Made by a program: the position numbers and the translations under genes. From NCBI GenBank assembly GCA_014529385.2, contig CM043966.1, positions 102,869,087-102,933,086 on the forward strand: a DNA stretch of 64,000 nt. The letters run 5' to 3'. Every line of letters begins with the position of its first letter. Position 1 is the first letter of the stretch. Positions 20,717-31,992 of the stretch are shown piece by piece. Under the pieces are notes generated by a model, which was not told the DNA's origin, did not search any database, and saw only the letters and a program-made list of their open reading frames with translations. The stretch comes from Adiantum capillus-veneris (lineage: Eukaryota > Streptophyta > Polypodiopsida > Polypodiales > Pteridaceae).

Positions 20717-22560
20717 CTATACTTCGTGACTTTCATTGATGATTACTCCAGGCATGCATGGGTATTTTCGCTTAAAGCGAACTCTGAAGTTTTTATGTGC
20801 TTCAAACAATTTCTGGCTATGACTGAGAAAATGTCTCGAAATGTACTATGGGCACCCTCCGTTCCGACCGAGGGGGGGAGTATATGTCTCATGAATTCAA
20901 TGCATTTCTGGCTAGTCGTAGGATAAAACACCAATGTACAGTGCCTTATACACCTCAACAAAATGGTGTTGCTGAGAGGAAAAACAGGTCACTGACGGAA
21001 ATGGCACGATGTATGGTCAAGAGTCAAGCTTTGCCGCATTCTTTTTGGATTGAGGCCATCATGTGTGCCACTTATGTACTTAACAGGTGTCCTACGAAAG
21101 CTTTGTAGTCTATTAGTCCATATGAAGCATGGCATGATAGAAAGCCTTCTATTGAGCACATGCGTGTTTTTGGTTGTTTGGCATATGCTTTGGTACCACA
21201 AGTGCAACGCAAAAAATTGGATGATAAGGCTTATGCACAGCAAAAAGGCATCAATTATGAAGAGACTTTTGCTCCCACTTGTCGTATGACTACTGTACAT
21301 TTTCTATGTGCATTGGCAGCTCATTTTGGTTGGGATGTACATCAATCAGACATTGTTACTGCTTTCTTGAATGGTGACATATTTGAGGAAGTTTATGTAA
21401 CGCAGCCTCGCGGTTTTGTCATAAAAGGACAAGAGGACAAAGTGTGCAGATGTAAGAAGGCTTTGTATGGGTTGAAGCAATCTCCTCGTGCTTGGTATGA
21501 GAAAGCTGACACTCATTTGGTTAAACGAGGCTTTCGTAACAGTCCAACAGAAAGCACATTGTATGTAAAGCGTGAGGGTGATGTACTTCTCATTGTGGTT
21601 CTTTATGTTGATGATTTGCTGATCACTGGACCAAATGAGAGACATATTGCTGAATTTAAGGCTGATTTGAATGCTACTTTCAAGATGAAAGATTTGAGGC
21701 TGTTGCATCATTACTTGGGTATACAGTTTAAGCAGTGTGATGGTGGTATTGCCTTGTGTCAGAAAAGTTACATAGAGACATTGCTATGTAAGATTGGACT
21801 TGAGGATTGCAAACCTATTGCCACTCCCATGGAAACAGGTTTGAAGTTGAGTCTACATGATGCTGGCGATCCTGCTGATGTCACTCTTTACCAAATTGCT
21901 GTTGGCTGCCTCATTTATGTATGCAACATGAGGCCAGATATTCAGTTTGCAGTCTCATAGGTCAGCAGATTTATGCATAGCCCAGGGTCTAAGCATTGGT
22001 AGGCTGTCAAGAGGATTTTCCGCTACCTTAGTGGCACTTTACATCTTGGCTTGTTTTATCCCAAGGCGGGATCATTTCCGCCAAACTTACATGCTTTTTC
22101 GGACTCAGATTGGGCTGGTTGTTTTGACACGTGAGTGTCCACAAGTGGTTTTTGTTTCATGCTTGGCAGTTCATGTATATCATGGTTGAGCAAGAAGCAA
22201 CCTACTGTGGCCACTTCGAGTTGTGAGGCTGAGTACAGGGCAGTCTTCACAGCTACGGTTGAGTGTGTATGGCTCAGACGCCTTATGGTTGATTTGGGTG
22301 TTGGACAAGACACTGCCAACACTATCTACACTAACAGTCAGAGCACATTGGCAGTTGCGAGGAACCCAGTTTTTCATGCTCGCACAAAGCACATTGAGGT
22401 GCATTACCACTATGTCAGGGAGAGGCTCTCAGCAAGAGAGATCAGCTTGGCTTATGTGCCAACACAGGACAACCTTGCAGATCTTTTCACAAAGGCATTG
22501 TCTCGTGAGAAGCTTGAAGCTTTCCGCAAAGCTTTGGGCTTACTCCCCTTTGTGAACTGA
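20717..22560 (+). pseudogene. Copia integrase-RT-RNase H (element F), disrupted
   Basis: FIDDYSRHAWVF continues the integrase core. A frameshift near 20850 moves the rest (SDRGGEY, then PQQNGVAERKNRS with the catalytic glutamate) to another frame. A TAG occurs at 21106-21108. At about 21225-21235 RKKLDDKA runs straight into YAQQKGINYEETFAP, so roughly 0.5 kb between integrase and RT is deleted in frame. RT has LYVDDLL at about 21603. A TAG at 21958 and another frameshift precede RNase H (SCEAEYRA, KHIEVHYHYVRE), which ends at the natural stop near 22560. Confidence 0.88.
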
Positions 22561-22635
22561 TCATGTCCTCAGGGCATGGCACTTCCCTTTACTCATGTGC
22601 CAGCTCTCGTTCACCGCATCACTCCAGGGGGGATT

Positions 22636-22862
22636 TGTTACCATATACATGTGGTAGTGACGTGTGTGAACACACTAGGACTGCCGGGGCATTTTTTCCC
22701 TCTTTAGGAGGTTTTTTCCCCCGTGCATTGTATATACGTCCATCATTCTAGGGCTATCTATATTTCCATTGCAAACTAATTAATACACTCTCTATTGTGT
22801 GCCTTGAGCTTCCTTCGTCTTCTCCAAGCTGTGTGTGTTTCTCTGCAACCCTAATTCCAACA
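22636..22862 (+). repeat. 3' LTR of element F
   Basis: 227 bp, preceded by the polypurine tract CCAGGGGGGAT and followed by the TSD ATTTC. Confidence 0.95.
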
Positions 22863-23583
22863 ATTTCTATTAGTACCACCTTTTCTTTGAGCAACAACAA
22901 AAGCCTATTCAATTGTATGTTGTTTAGCCCTTTTCTTTCTTGAAATTGACTCGAGTAACAGCAAATGTGCATAATGCATCAAACTTGATAGCTTGAGGGT
23001 TTCCTTAGTCGTGAGTCTCTAAGTACTAGCAAAAGTCTGGTAAGGGTTTGACACTACATCACAAGTGAATATAAGAAATAACTTCACCTATAGAAATGAG
23101 TTGCTCATTGATATCCTTATTACCAACAAGAAAAGTGTCCATGTCATCTTTCTCTTGCATAATCTTTGACTTCAACTCTTTATGACGCAATGCAATTTTT
23201 GCCTCATTGCGAATTGCAGCCAGATTATCCCAAGCATGTTTTGCTGATTTTGTTGAGCGAATGTAAGAAGAAATAGTGCACTTCACAGATAATGCAATCA
23301 ATGCATGAGCTTGTGCATCTCTAACATCCCAATGAAATTGATAGTTGTAGGCAAAACAACTCTAGCAACAAGAGACCTTCTAAAACCCGCAACATCCTCA
23401 ACAGAGCTTGTATCCATAGAACATGGGCGTACATCAATGCCTTGCACAACATTCCAAACGCCCTTTGAAACAAGAACATGCGTCATCATGTAAGCCCACA
23501 TTGAATAGTTATCCTTGGACCACCCCAACCAATTTTTCCTCAGCAAGAAACATCTTGAAAACGTCTATGTTGTTGCTATCCAT
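22863..23583 (-). pseudogene. gag N-terminal part of copia element G
   Basis: On the minus strand from the ATG at plus 23581-23583 (MDSNNIDVFKMF): a damaged capsid region, then clear family similarity (DAQAHALIALSVK, KSKIMQEKDDMDTFL, DINEQLISIGEVI). The gag breaks at the insertion of F and continues at 18370. Several frameshifts are present, so G is older than F. Confidence 0.8.
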
Positions 23584-23937
23584 GGTGGCTAGTGGCTGCA
23601 GTTGACATGAAAATTGCTCCGAAAGGGGAAGAACAAAGTAGGACTAACATGCGTTGTGTAGCACAACCTGGAGACTCAAGAGGACTGTAAAGGACCTGTT
23701 TTGCAGAAAATTGCACTGACGAAAAATTTGCACAAAGGGACAAAATTGCCTACGCAATGCTGCCTGTAGTGGAAAGGCCAAAATGATCCTGAATCAAAAT
23801 TTTGGGCACATCTAGATCTACTAGCCTTCCCGAAGTATTACTCATCCTCCTAACGCTCAATCAAAGCTCACCTAGAAAGTGAGTAGGGGGTTGTTGGTGA
23901 CTATGCGCGAGAGGATACAACCAACTCTAGTATCAAT
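23584..23937 (-). other. Leader and primer-binding site of copia element G
   Basis: Corresponds by position and sequence (GTAGCACAACCTGGAGACT, GCAGAAAATTGCACTGAC) to the family leader. A degraded primer-binding site (CTAGTATCAATT) lies beside the LTR at 23938. Confidence 0.65.
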
Positions 23938-24147
23938 TCTTGGAACTAGGGTTTACAGGGATGCACACACAACTTAGAGAAGATGTAGAAGCTCAAGGCA
24001 CACAATAGAGAGTTTATTGCTTAATGTGCAAATTGAAAGATAAGTTAGCACTAGAGTGATGGGCGTATATACAATGCACAGAGGACAAAAGATCCTAGTG
24101 AGAGAAAAAGTGCCTCATAGGTTCTAAGTGCGTTCACACACATCACT
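23938..24147 (-). repeat. 5' LTR of copia element G, main part
   Basis: Diverged family LTR (TCTTGGAACTAGGG ... TTCACACACATCACT) interrupted at 24147 by a solo LTR. The last 18 bp resume at 25738-25755 (ACCACACATATGGTAACA). Confidence 0.85.
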
Positions 24148-25732
24148 TGTCATAATAATCAATATCTAATTCTCCTAAATGATTATCTCATATTAAACTG
24201 ATCATTTAATGTGGGAAAGTGCCAGGGGAGAAAAAGCTAGAATATTGGTTAAGCTAGCAGACCGGCCACTGTAGGGATCCAAAGGAGGGAAAATAGGGAT
24301 CCAAAAGGGGGGCCATCTGCAAAAGAGCCATGTGCAACAATGGGCTAAAAAGACCCTAAGGTTCAGCCCATTAAGACTTCCAAAATGCTAAGGTTCCAAA
24401 ATTCAAAGGTTGTGTCCAAAGGTCAACCTTAAGGGAATTGGATGCTTTGTGTGTGACCAAAAAAGTCTTTGCATATCCCTACATAGGAGGGGGCGAGCCT
24501 AGCATGTAGGGGATGAGAGAGAAATCCACACACACACACACAAGCCCCCTTTACACAAAGGGAATGAGGGACACATGTCAGCTCGCTATTTCAGATGCCC
24601 ACAAGGTGTACCCAATTCCTATTGGATGGCCTTGGAGGTGGACCAATGAGAATTAGGCTAGAGTAAATCTAGTTTAATTAATTTAAAAACACTTAATAAA
24701 AGAACCAATGAGAATTAAGTCCTCAGAAGACTATTGGACAGTCTCCCAAGGGGTCCAATGAGCATTCAACAACCCAATGGCTTGCCTGATTCCTATTGGC
24801 CAGGAGGCAAAGGGGTCCAATGAGAGTTTAATTGAATTATTAATTAACCTAAAGCTCTCACAAAAGGGGAAAGGGGGACACATGTCACAAGGCTATCACT
24901 TATGCTGCTTAATAGTCATTGGCTTGACTTGGGGAGGGCCAATGAGGGTTGAGCAAGAGCAAATAGCAAGAGGGCTCGCCCAAGAGAGAGAGGGGGCTGA
25001 TTTTTGCAAGGCATTACCACACACACACTCTCAAGCAGTCTATGTGAGAAGTAAAGAAGACTATCTCTTCCCAAGCTTTAATGGAGAGCTCATCACCTAC
25101 TCCAAGCTTGTGAGATAGAAGCCTACATCGACATACTCTTGGCATGTGTATGCAAATCCAACCAAGAGCCAAGCTTCAATGCATGCTCATCTCCTCTACC
25201 AAGCTAATTACTAAGCTAAGCTATGCTAATATGAGTGATTATGTGAGGAGATGTACATCTTTCTCGTAAGATACTCCTTCTTCCTCTCAATCTACTCTCA
25301 TACCCTGCTAGGTCTCACCATCTTCGAAGGTGTGTGAGGTCTTGGGTCTGAGAACGGGGATAATTAATGTTGTGTTTGCTAAGTGTTTTGCTTAGTGCAT
25401 GAAGCTTTCATCTTCATTGCACTAGCTAGTCTTGAAGGAACACAAAGAATTGTATTGTACAATGTCTCTCTTCATGGGAGAAACCATAATACAAAGCCTT
25501 TTGGAGGGGGGACCGGCTCCATGCAAATCCGGTCCTCAAATGTTGTCAATAGCTTAATTTCTCTCTCTTTTGAAAGTATTGTTGATGCTATCTAACTAGG
25601 TGTTATGCTTTTTGTTGCTCTCTCCACCCAAGCACTCTTGTAATTCTCATTAGGAATCTATTCTAATGAAATGCCCACTATGTTCATGCTAATTTCCGCT
25701 ACACACAAGTTATTAGGCCATTAAATGTTACA
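24148..25732 (+). repeat. Solo LTR J (1585 bp) inside the LTR of element G
   Basis: Starts TGTCATAATAATC, ends AAATGTTACA, and is flanked by a perfect 5-bp TSD, TCACT (24143-24147 and 25733-25737). The surrounding copia LTR reads continuously if the insert is removed. There is no internal coding region, so this is most simply a solo LTR left by recombination. Orientation is assigned from TG...CA only; the family is unknown. A piece of a related LTR lies inverted at 6515-6646. Short frames inside have no recognisable product. Confidence 0.85.
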
Positions 25733-25737
25733 TCACT

Positions 25738-25755
25738 ACCACACATATGGTAACA
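25738..25755 (-). repeat. Terminal 18 bp of the element G LTR
   Basis: ACCACACATATGGTAACA completes the copia LTR broken at 24147, confirming the nested solo LTR. Confidence 0.8.
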
Positions 25756-26262
25756 TGTAGCATACTCAATGATGATTCATAAGTAGAACCTTGTTGCATG
25801 ATTATCTATGAATTTAAATGACTCACTAAGTAATCATGGCACACTAGTTTAATATCATAGTGGCCATTAGAGTGGGTTCAGACTATCTGCCTAAGCACAA
25901 TCCACAAGGTCGTAGAGATGAAATGGAAAAAAATTGATTTGCCCGAAAAAGCTTAAGCATTTTCGGACCCACCACGCATGCGGGCGGCCTCTCACCTCGG
26001 ACGATGCACATTCTCAAGCATCTTTGTCGCGTGCAGTGCGGGCAAGGCTCGATCAAGAGACCCCACGACTTGCAAGCCGTTTGATCTAGCCATTGGGGCC
26101 CTAGTGCTTGCTGCTCCAGCCACCACAAATGCGCAGTCTGAGTGCGACACTGAGAAGAGGGCGCTCAACCCCCGGCTGCGCATGGGCAGTCTGAACCGGC
26201 CCTTAGTATGCTCCTTCAAAACAAGGCCGTCACTAACTTGACGACGGCGACACTGCCTGATG

Positions 26263-26265
<3 letters not shown>
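25756..26265. other. No recognisable gene
   Basis: Flanking DNA, AT-rich then GC-richer from about 25970. Short frames on both strands lack a family signature. Confidence 0.4.

Positions 26266-26325
<60 letters not shown>
26266..26325. repeat. (GA)n microsatellite
   Basis: About 60 bp of uninterrupted GA. It lies about 300 bp upstream of the possible small coding region at 26627. Confidence 0.95.
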
Positions 26326-26328
<3 letters not shown>

Positions 26329-26626
26329 GCTTACAGAGAATTGCCCGAGACGAGAGCGACCGGAGAGAGTTTGCTGCTGTCGGCTTTTTTAAAGTGCGTG
26401 CTATTTTTACTCCAACAAGAATGGCTCCAAAGAATAGCATCTTAAAATAGCTTCAAAAAGCCTAAAAGTTGTGTACAACATTTCATAGGCACCACGCCTA
26501 TATCACTGCAGGCAGTGCCAACAAAAATTTTGTAGGATTCGTGAGCTAATTAATTAATTAATACACCCCTGTGCAAAATTCACATTTCACATATCGCGAA
26601 GTTGACCGAGGGTGCGAGGCAGTGCG

Positions 26627-26866
26627 ATGGCGTCGAATCCAGCGCTAGTGCAGCTGTGGTTGCTGCCTTTGGCGATCATTCCGGGCCTTCTTGCCTACTA
26701 TGGTTTCCTCTCCAACAATCAGGCGGGCCTCTGCATCATCGCCCTCTACCTCGTCTCGCGCTGGCACACCTCACGCATCCAGCGCCGCCTCGAAATCAAT
26801 CATCCCCCTCAACGTCCTCCCTCTTCCTCGCTTGCCCATAGATCTCCTTCCAGAGGGAGAGACTAG
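26627..26866 (+). CDS. Hypothetical small membrane protein or first exon
   Basis: Not recognised. The ATG at 26627 has a strong plant context (GCGATGGCG), and its surroundings are GC-rich compared with flanking DNA. The 79-residue product begins MASNPALVQLWLLPLAIIPG, has one hydrophobic segment at about residues 9-28 and a second at about 32-45, then an Arg/His/Pro/Ser-rich tail that looks less protein-like. The real coding part may end near residue 60 at a splice donor I cannot place. It could be a small membrane protein, a captured gene fragment or chance. Confidence 0.3.
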   Translation: MASNPALVQLWLLPLAIIPGLLAYYGFLSNNQAGLCIIALYLVSRWHTSRIQRRLEINHPPQRPPSSSLAHRSPSRGRD

Positions 26867-27692
26867 CATTAGGTTTTTGTGGACAATTTGATGGATTTAT
26901 TGTGCGTGGCGGCTGCCTGCGCGTGTTTTCACGCATATACACACCGCTCCAATAGTTAGGTAATCTTCATCTTGAGAGTACATTGTATTCAATACAAAGC
27001 TAAGAAAAACAGATGTTACAAAGTTCTCCATTTTGGTCATTCTTTGTTGTGAGATATGATTTGGTTACTCAACAAGCTCTTTGTTATGATATATGAAAGT
27101 CAGTTTCGTAAGAGCAACTAGTGTGTCAAGTGGCCTTGTGCAAGATTCATTGAGAATTTGAATAGAGAAAATCTGTAAAACACATCAATTAACTCCATAG
27201 CGACTCATGAGCCGTCAGTACTTGTGCAAACGCAAATCATGCATACCGATTGAATAGTCTATGTGTAGCTTTTGGGGATGTAAAGAGAAGATCATAAAAT
27301 ACGTGTTTAGCTTGCTCAAGTTTCTTATTTTACGGAATTAACTACATATTTGAGTTTCTTGAATGTGTATGTCAAAAGTACAAAAGACCGTACTTAAGCA
27401 CTGGGGAGAGTTGACACAGCTGTATTTCAAAATCTATAGGCATAGAGGAATGGTTTCTTTACATCAAACATCTCCTGTATTGAAAGTGGCAAAATTATTT
27501 GTCATTGCTAGAATACTGCTGTTGTAAGTCGTTCCTATCCTATCCATCTTCTGCTGCCTCTTTGTCAGATTTCACTGTCCGCATCAGGTGTAGGGGAGAG
27601 CACTTTTACCTCTATAATCTTATCTGAAGGAGGGATTTCTGCTGCTGCAAGGTAAGCTCGTCCATTACGCAAGAAGATGATTACAGTGAGTT
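26867..27692. other. No recognisable feature
   Basis: AT-rich intergenic sequence without long frames, inverted repeats or LTR boundaries that I can see. Confidence 0.45.
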
Positions 27693-27960
27693 ATGAATCA
27701 TGATCCATTGTATGCAAGACATAGGAGAAAAAGTGCGACTATCAAGTCTGTGGTGTCTTGTTTGTATTGGTCTTCTTTGTGGAAGGCTGTTGAAGCATTT
27801 GTTTGGAGTAGCTTCATTCATAAGAAATTTAAGTATGACAGTTGTAAGACACCTGGTCTATTTCTATCTTTGCGGATTCCCGCTCAACCTTAGGAGAGCC
27901 TTACCATGGATTTCGTCTATGAGTTTCCAAGGACTCGTACAAGAAATGATGGTATCTGGA
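27693..27960 (+). pseudogene. Gypsy integrase relic
   Basis: The frame from 27693 reads like a decayed integrase N-terminal zinc domain and core start: HDPLYARHRRKSATIKSVV, YWSSLWKAVEAFV, then LRIPAQP, a stop, then LTMDFVYEFPRTRTRNDGIW. The cysteine pair of the HHCC motif is lost. MDFVYEFP corresponds to the strand carrying the first catalytic aspartate. Downstream to about 28200 similarity fades. It may belong to the same old element as the relic at 28826, but that one is on the other strand. Confidence 0.6.
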
Positions 27961-28370
27961 TATCGTGGATAGGTTCATCGAGCAGGTACATTTCATGCAA
28001 GAAGATTACAAACAGATGGCTGGACTCGAGAAGATGAAGTGTGGAGAGCATTTGTATCCGAAGCTCCGTGTGAGGTTTATGGTCCTTTTCAGCCTTCAGG
28101 TCTTGAACCCAATAAATGATGGGAATTATCTGCTCTCCCTTCGAGTTAGTAGATTCGCAATGCTTTCCGTGTGTCGTCTTAGCTAGTATGTTGGTGACGT
28201 AACAGAAATGCAGGTAGATGCAAAACAACCCTAACTGGAGGAGTTGAAGAATTTCTCGGTCATGGATTCTTGTTGATAATGTTATGGTTATGATAATGCT
28301 AGTTCTAGCTAAAGCCCAAGTGTTGAATGAGTTGATTGCTTCATATTCCTAGTTTAGGAGTAATACAACT

Positions 28371-28470
28371 GAGTGGTTTTTTGTTTGCGATTAAATATTG
28401 TAATTTAACTTTTTTGTGTCGAGTGGTTTTCTGTTTGCGAGTAAAGAGTGTAATCTAACTTTTTGGTGTA
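28371..28470. repeat. Two tandem units of about 49 bp
   Basis: GAGTGGTTTTYTGTTTGCGA...TAACTTTTTxGTGT occurs twice in succession. Confidence 0.8.
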
Positions 28471-28810
28471 TGTATGGAGGACAAGCTGTTCTTTCAGTAA
28501 ATTCTTACCTTGAAGCTTCTCTCGGTAGAGAAAAGTTCGTAATTCCCCGCAACAAAAGGGGATGCTTGAAGTGTGCTTCTATCGGGAAGCATGCTCCTGA
28601 CCCCCCCCCCCCCCCCCCCCCCACACACACACAGAGCTCTGCCACTCCCTTCTCGAGGCCCGTGAGGGCCGCTGCCCGCCTGCATGGGTAAGTTCCCTTT
28701 CTTTTTGCACTTGGCCTTCTTGGTCCTTATCCATGCCCTCAGAGATGGTTCCCATTGTCTTCGACCCCTAGCTATAGTGTGCACATGATCCAACTATAGG
28801 ATACTTCACA
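28471..28810 (-). repeat. Probable LTR of gypsy relic M (right end at 28810)
   Basis: On the minus strand TGTGAAGTATCC begins right after a purine-rich tract (AAGGGGGAAGGAA, plus 28811-28823) that follows the end of a pol frame, the normal order pol-polypurine tract-3' LTR. A (C)22 tract sits at 28600-28621. The far boundary is unknown. Confidence 0.5.
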
Positions 28811-28825
28811 TTCCTTCCCCCTTAA

Positions 28826-29134
28826 GAAAAATTCTCGTCCTCAAAAATTTGATTGGAAGGAACAATTCTAAAGCTAGGAAACCTTTTGTGGAGAGTGTGT
28901 ACTCGCTCCAAGGTTGAACTCTCGTCACTACAATCTCTCCACTTAACTAAATACTGTTTAAAGAATCTATAATAACAATGTATTCCAGCACGGGAACTGG
29001 TATGTAGTTCGGCTCGAGAATTGGTTCCAAAACCAAGATGGGTACCGTGTCCACGGTCAGAGTATCGGGAATAACAATTACCTCGTGGACAGGAAGGGGA
29101 TTCTCCTGCTCGTCAGCCATGGTGTACACAGGAG
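28826..29134 (-). pseudogene. Gypsy pol C-terminus with chromodomain-like end (element M)
   Basis: On the minus strand PPPVYTMADEQENPLPV and following residues are followed, after a frameshift near 28960, by KQYLVKWRDCSDESSTLE and RVHTLHKRFPSF, a chromodomain-type end of chromovirus integrase. A stop and polypurine tract follow. Element C is inserted in this frame at 29139; its sequence resumes at 42219. Confidence 0.7.
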
Positions 29135-29139
29135 GTGGC

Positions 29140-29709
29140 TGTCACAAAGTGATGATGTGGCGGACAGCAAAAACCCTAAAATTCCTGCAAACCCTAATTT
29201 CTGCCAAAAACCCTAATTTCCGGAAATCGCGGAGGCAGAATATTAAAAAAATAATAATAAAAAAATAAAAAAATAAAAAAATTTGGGAAATTTTGAGCGA
29301 CGCAAATCTCAGCTTTTCGCTTTGATTTGGGAGAAAGAAAGAGAAAAAGAGAACTTGCTTTTTACTGACTCTCATTGAGAGAGAGAGAGAATCTGCTTTT
29401 GCTTTGAAGCTTTTGGGGCTCTGCTTTTGGGCATCCCTTGGAACCTTTAAATTAGTGGTGAGGGCCTCACTTCTCAGGGCATCTGGACGCAGAGTCTGAG
29501 AGTGAAACCCTAACCGCTCTCTTGTACTTTGATGATTGATTAATATAAAAAGAAATACCAAAAGGGGCGCCAGTCTTTGGGGCCAATATCTCTAGGCATG
29601 GAACTCCACCGGGCCAGTGCAAATCTATTGTGATCTGTGAATTGTTTTGAAGTGGTTATTTGATGCTGTCGCGGTTGATTCTTGACTTAGAGTGTCCAAG
29701 TCTGTTACA
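29140..29709 (+). repeat. 5' LTR of element C
   Basis: 570 bp, TGTCACAAAGTGATGATG to AAGTCTGTTACA. AATATAAAAAG at 29542-29552 may be a TATA box. The TGACGTGG motif is decayed here to TGATGTGG. Confidence 0.93.
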
Positions 29710-29724
29710 ATGGTATCAGAGCAC
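29710..29724 (+). other. Primer-binding site of element C
   Basis: ATGGTATCAGAGCACGG directly after the LTR matches initiator tRNA-Met usage. Confidence 0.85.
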
Positions 29725-29781
29725 GGCCGATTTCTCTTCTACGGGAAATCCGATCCCCGATTTTTTTTTCCCGCGGCACCT

Positions 29782-31342
29782 ATGGCTTCAGGCAATGATC
29801 AGTCGACTCCCTCTGCATTTGGAGATGCGGGCAGGGATCACAAGGAAGATTCCGGCAGAGAGTACGGCCCGCCTTAGCCTACTTAGGCGGAGCAAAGAAA
29901 GATGGAGCGTCGTCAATTGATTGGCGATGCAACAAATATGATGCTCAATTTTGCCAAGGATCCGAAGATGGCAAAATATATGAACCAGACCTCTTTGGAA
30001 GAGGTACAGATGGAGTGGCAGAGAACCACAACACCACTCCCGAAACCCGCTCTCAAGAAACCTTCTGCCTCCAAGAAAATATACGGAGAAGGAATTGGAG
30101 AACGTGGTTGATGCACGGATTGCTCAGCTTTTCGACGTGCAAAAGAAAGGCAAAAAGCACGGCAAAAAGCAGAAGAAAGGCAATGACTTCACGGGATGTT
30201 TGGGTCGTCGGTCCACATTTGACAAGGCAAAGAAACAGAAGAAGCGTGTTCGATTTGAAGGAGTACCCAGTTCTTCTTCTTCTTCTTCTGATAGTTCTTC
30301 TAGCTCCTCGGATTCGAGCGAAGAAGACAAAAAAGGTAAAAAGCGAAGCAAGAAACAAAGCTTCGGAAAGGGCAAGAAAAAGGCAAAGAAGGCTACATCT
30401 CGCCCAGAGACTGACAGTTCTACTGAGGACTCGTCTACAGACAGCTCAGATTCCGATGACGGAAAGTTTTATGCGAACAAGAAGAATTTTTACAAAGCCA
30501 ACCAGTATGACTTTCTCGAAGAAAATAAAAGCAAGAAAGTCAGAGAGTTTAAGGAAGGTGGCCACTCGATCAAGTTTGATACTTTTCAGGATACTCAGAT
30601 GCTTCGAAGGCTTGTCTTTTATTCAGCAGTTTGACATCGCCTTCGCGGAAGGACGCTATTCAGAGCACTCCAAGATTCAGAGAGCTACCTCTTACCTTAA
30701 GGGGAATGCTCATACTTGGTGGTCCACGCTTCTTTTAACAAGAGTGCGCCAGTTAAATGGCTGAAATTTAAGAAGCTTTTTTTCTTCTTGGTTGACGTAA
30801 GAATATGAACGAGATGTACGAGCTGCTTGGAACCATCTTCGGATGACCAAGAAAGATACAATCAATGCTTATTGTGAAAGATTCTGGAACTCTTTTCTAC
30901 CCGCCTCTTCATTCAAGAAGATCTCGTTCAGAGAACAGATTGAGCGGTTTACCTTGGGTCTACCTATAGAGATCCGAGATCACTGCTTGGAACAGAAGTC
31001 AGCTTCTATTCAGGAGTTGATGAGTCATGCGAAGCGGGGCTTTGCCATTCACTCTGGCAGTCTGACCTACCCCACAGATGAGGCCATGACACAACGAGCC
31101 GAACAGACTTCTGGGAATGAAAGTAGAATGAAAAAGAGCAACCCAGAGAAAAAAAAGGATGCACGACCCAAGCTTACTCCTGAGGAGAGAGCTCGCTTCA
31201 TCAGAGAGGGGAAGTGCTTTGGATGCGGGGAACATGGATATATCTCCGCGAAGTGCCCTGATAAGGCACAGAAAGAACAGAATGATAAAGACGACGACAG
31301 GTCTGAGAGTTCGAGAGCAGCTGAGGAATGTGGCAGAAAAGG
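29782..31342 (+). pseudogene. gag of element C
   Basis: ATG at 29782 (MASGNDQSTPSAFGDAG). The N-terminal region is in changing frames (MERRQLIGDATNMMLNFAKD; LENVVDARIAQLFDVQKKGK). A long Ser/Asp/Glu then Lys-rich segment (about 30265-30400) follows, then the capsid region (AFAEGRYSEHSKIQRATSYL, KDTINAYCERFWNSF, SASIQELMSHAKRGFAIHSG), and a zinc knuckle CFGCGEHGYISAKC (about 31215-31258). The frame is cut by the insertion of D at GGCAGAAAAGG (31342). Several frameshifts make it non-functional. Confidence 0.88.
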
Positions 31343-31922
31343 TGTCACAAAGTGATGACGTGGCGGACAACAGAAACCCTAATTTCTGCCAGAAACCCTA
31401 AAATTCCTGCAAACCCTAATTTTTGCCAGAAACCCTAATTTCCGGAAATCGCAGAGGCGGATTATTAAAAAATAAAAAATAAATTTTTTTTTTTTGTGGA
31501 AAATGATGAGCGACGCAAATTTCGCTTTTTCTCTACTTAAATGAGAAAGAGAGAGAGAATGCTTTTGCTTTCATGTTTTGATTCTCTGTGAGAGAGAGAG
31601 AGCAATTGCTTTTGATTTGAAGCTTTTGGGGCTCTGCTTTTGGGCATCCCTTGTAACCTTTAAATTAGTGGTGAGGGCCTCACTTCTCAGGGCATCTGGA
31701 CGCAGAGTCTGAGAGTGAAACCCTAACCGCTCTCTTGTACTTTGATGATTGATTAATATAAAAAGAAATACCGAAAGGGGCGCCAGTCTTTGGGGCCAAT
31801 ATCTCTAGGCACGGAATTCCGTCGGGCCAGTGCAAATCTATTGTGATCTGTGAATTGTTTTGAAGTGGTTATTTGGTGCTGTCGCGGTTGATTCTTGACT
31901 TGGAGTGTCCAAGTCTGTTACA
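31343..31922 (+). repeat. 5' LTR of element D
   Basis: 580 bp, TGTCACAAAGTGATGACGTGGCGG to AAGTCTGTTACA. One TGACGTGGC motif at 31356-31364. The primer-binding site GTGGTATCAGAGCACGG follows from 31923. Confidence 0.94.
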
Positions 31923-31992
31923 GTGGTATCAGAGCACGGCCGATTTCTCTTCTACGGGAAATCCGATCCCCGAATTTTTTTCCGCGGCACCT

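Larger units (their letters stand above)
18371..22862 (+). mobile_element. Ty1/copia element F with LTRs and TSD
   Basis: 4.5-kb insertion with 227-bp LTRs (18371-18597, 22636-22862) bounded by TG...CA and a perfect 5-bp TSD, ATTTC (18366-18370 and 22863-22867). By eye I count about 9 differences between the LTRs (about 96% identity), so the insertion is not very recent. Order gag-protease-integrase-RT-RNase H identifies copia. It lies inside the gag of the minus-strand relative G. Confidence 0.95.
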
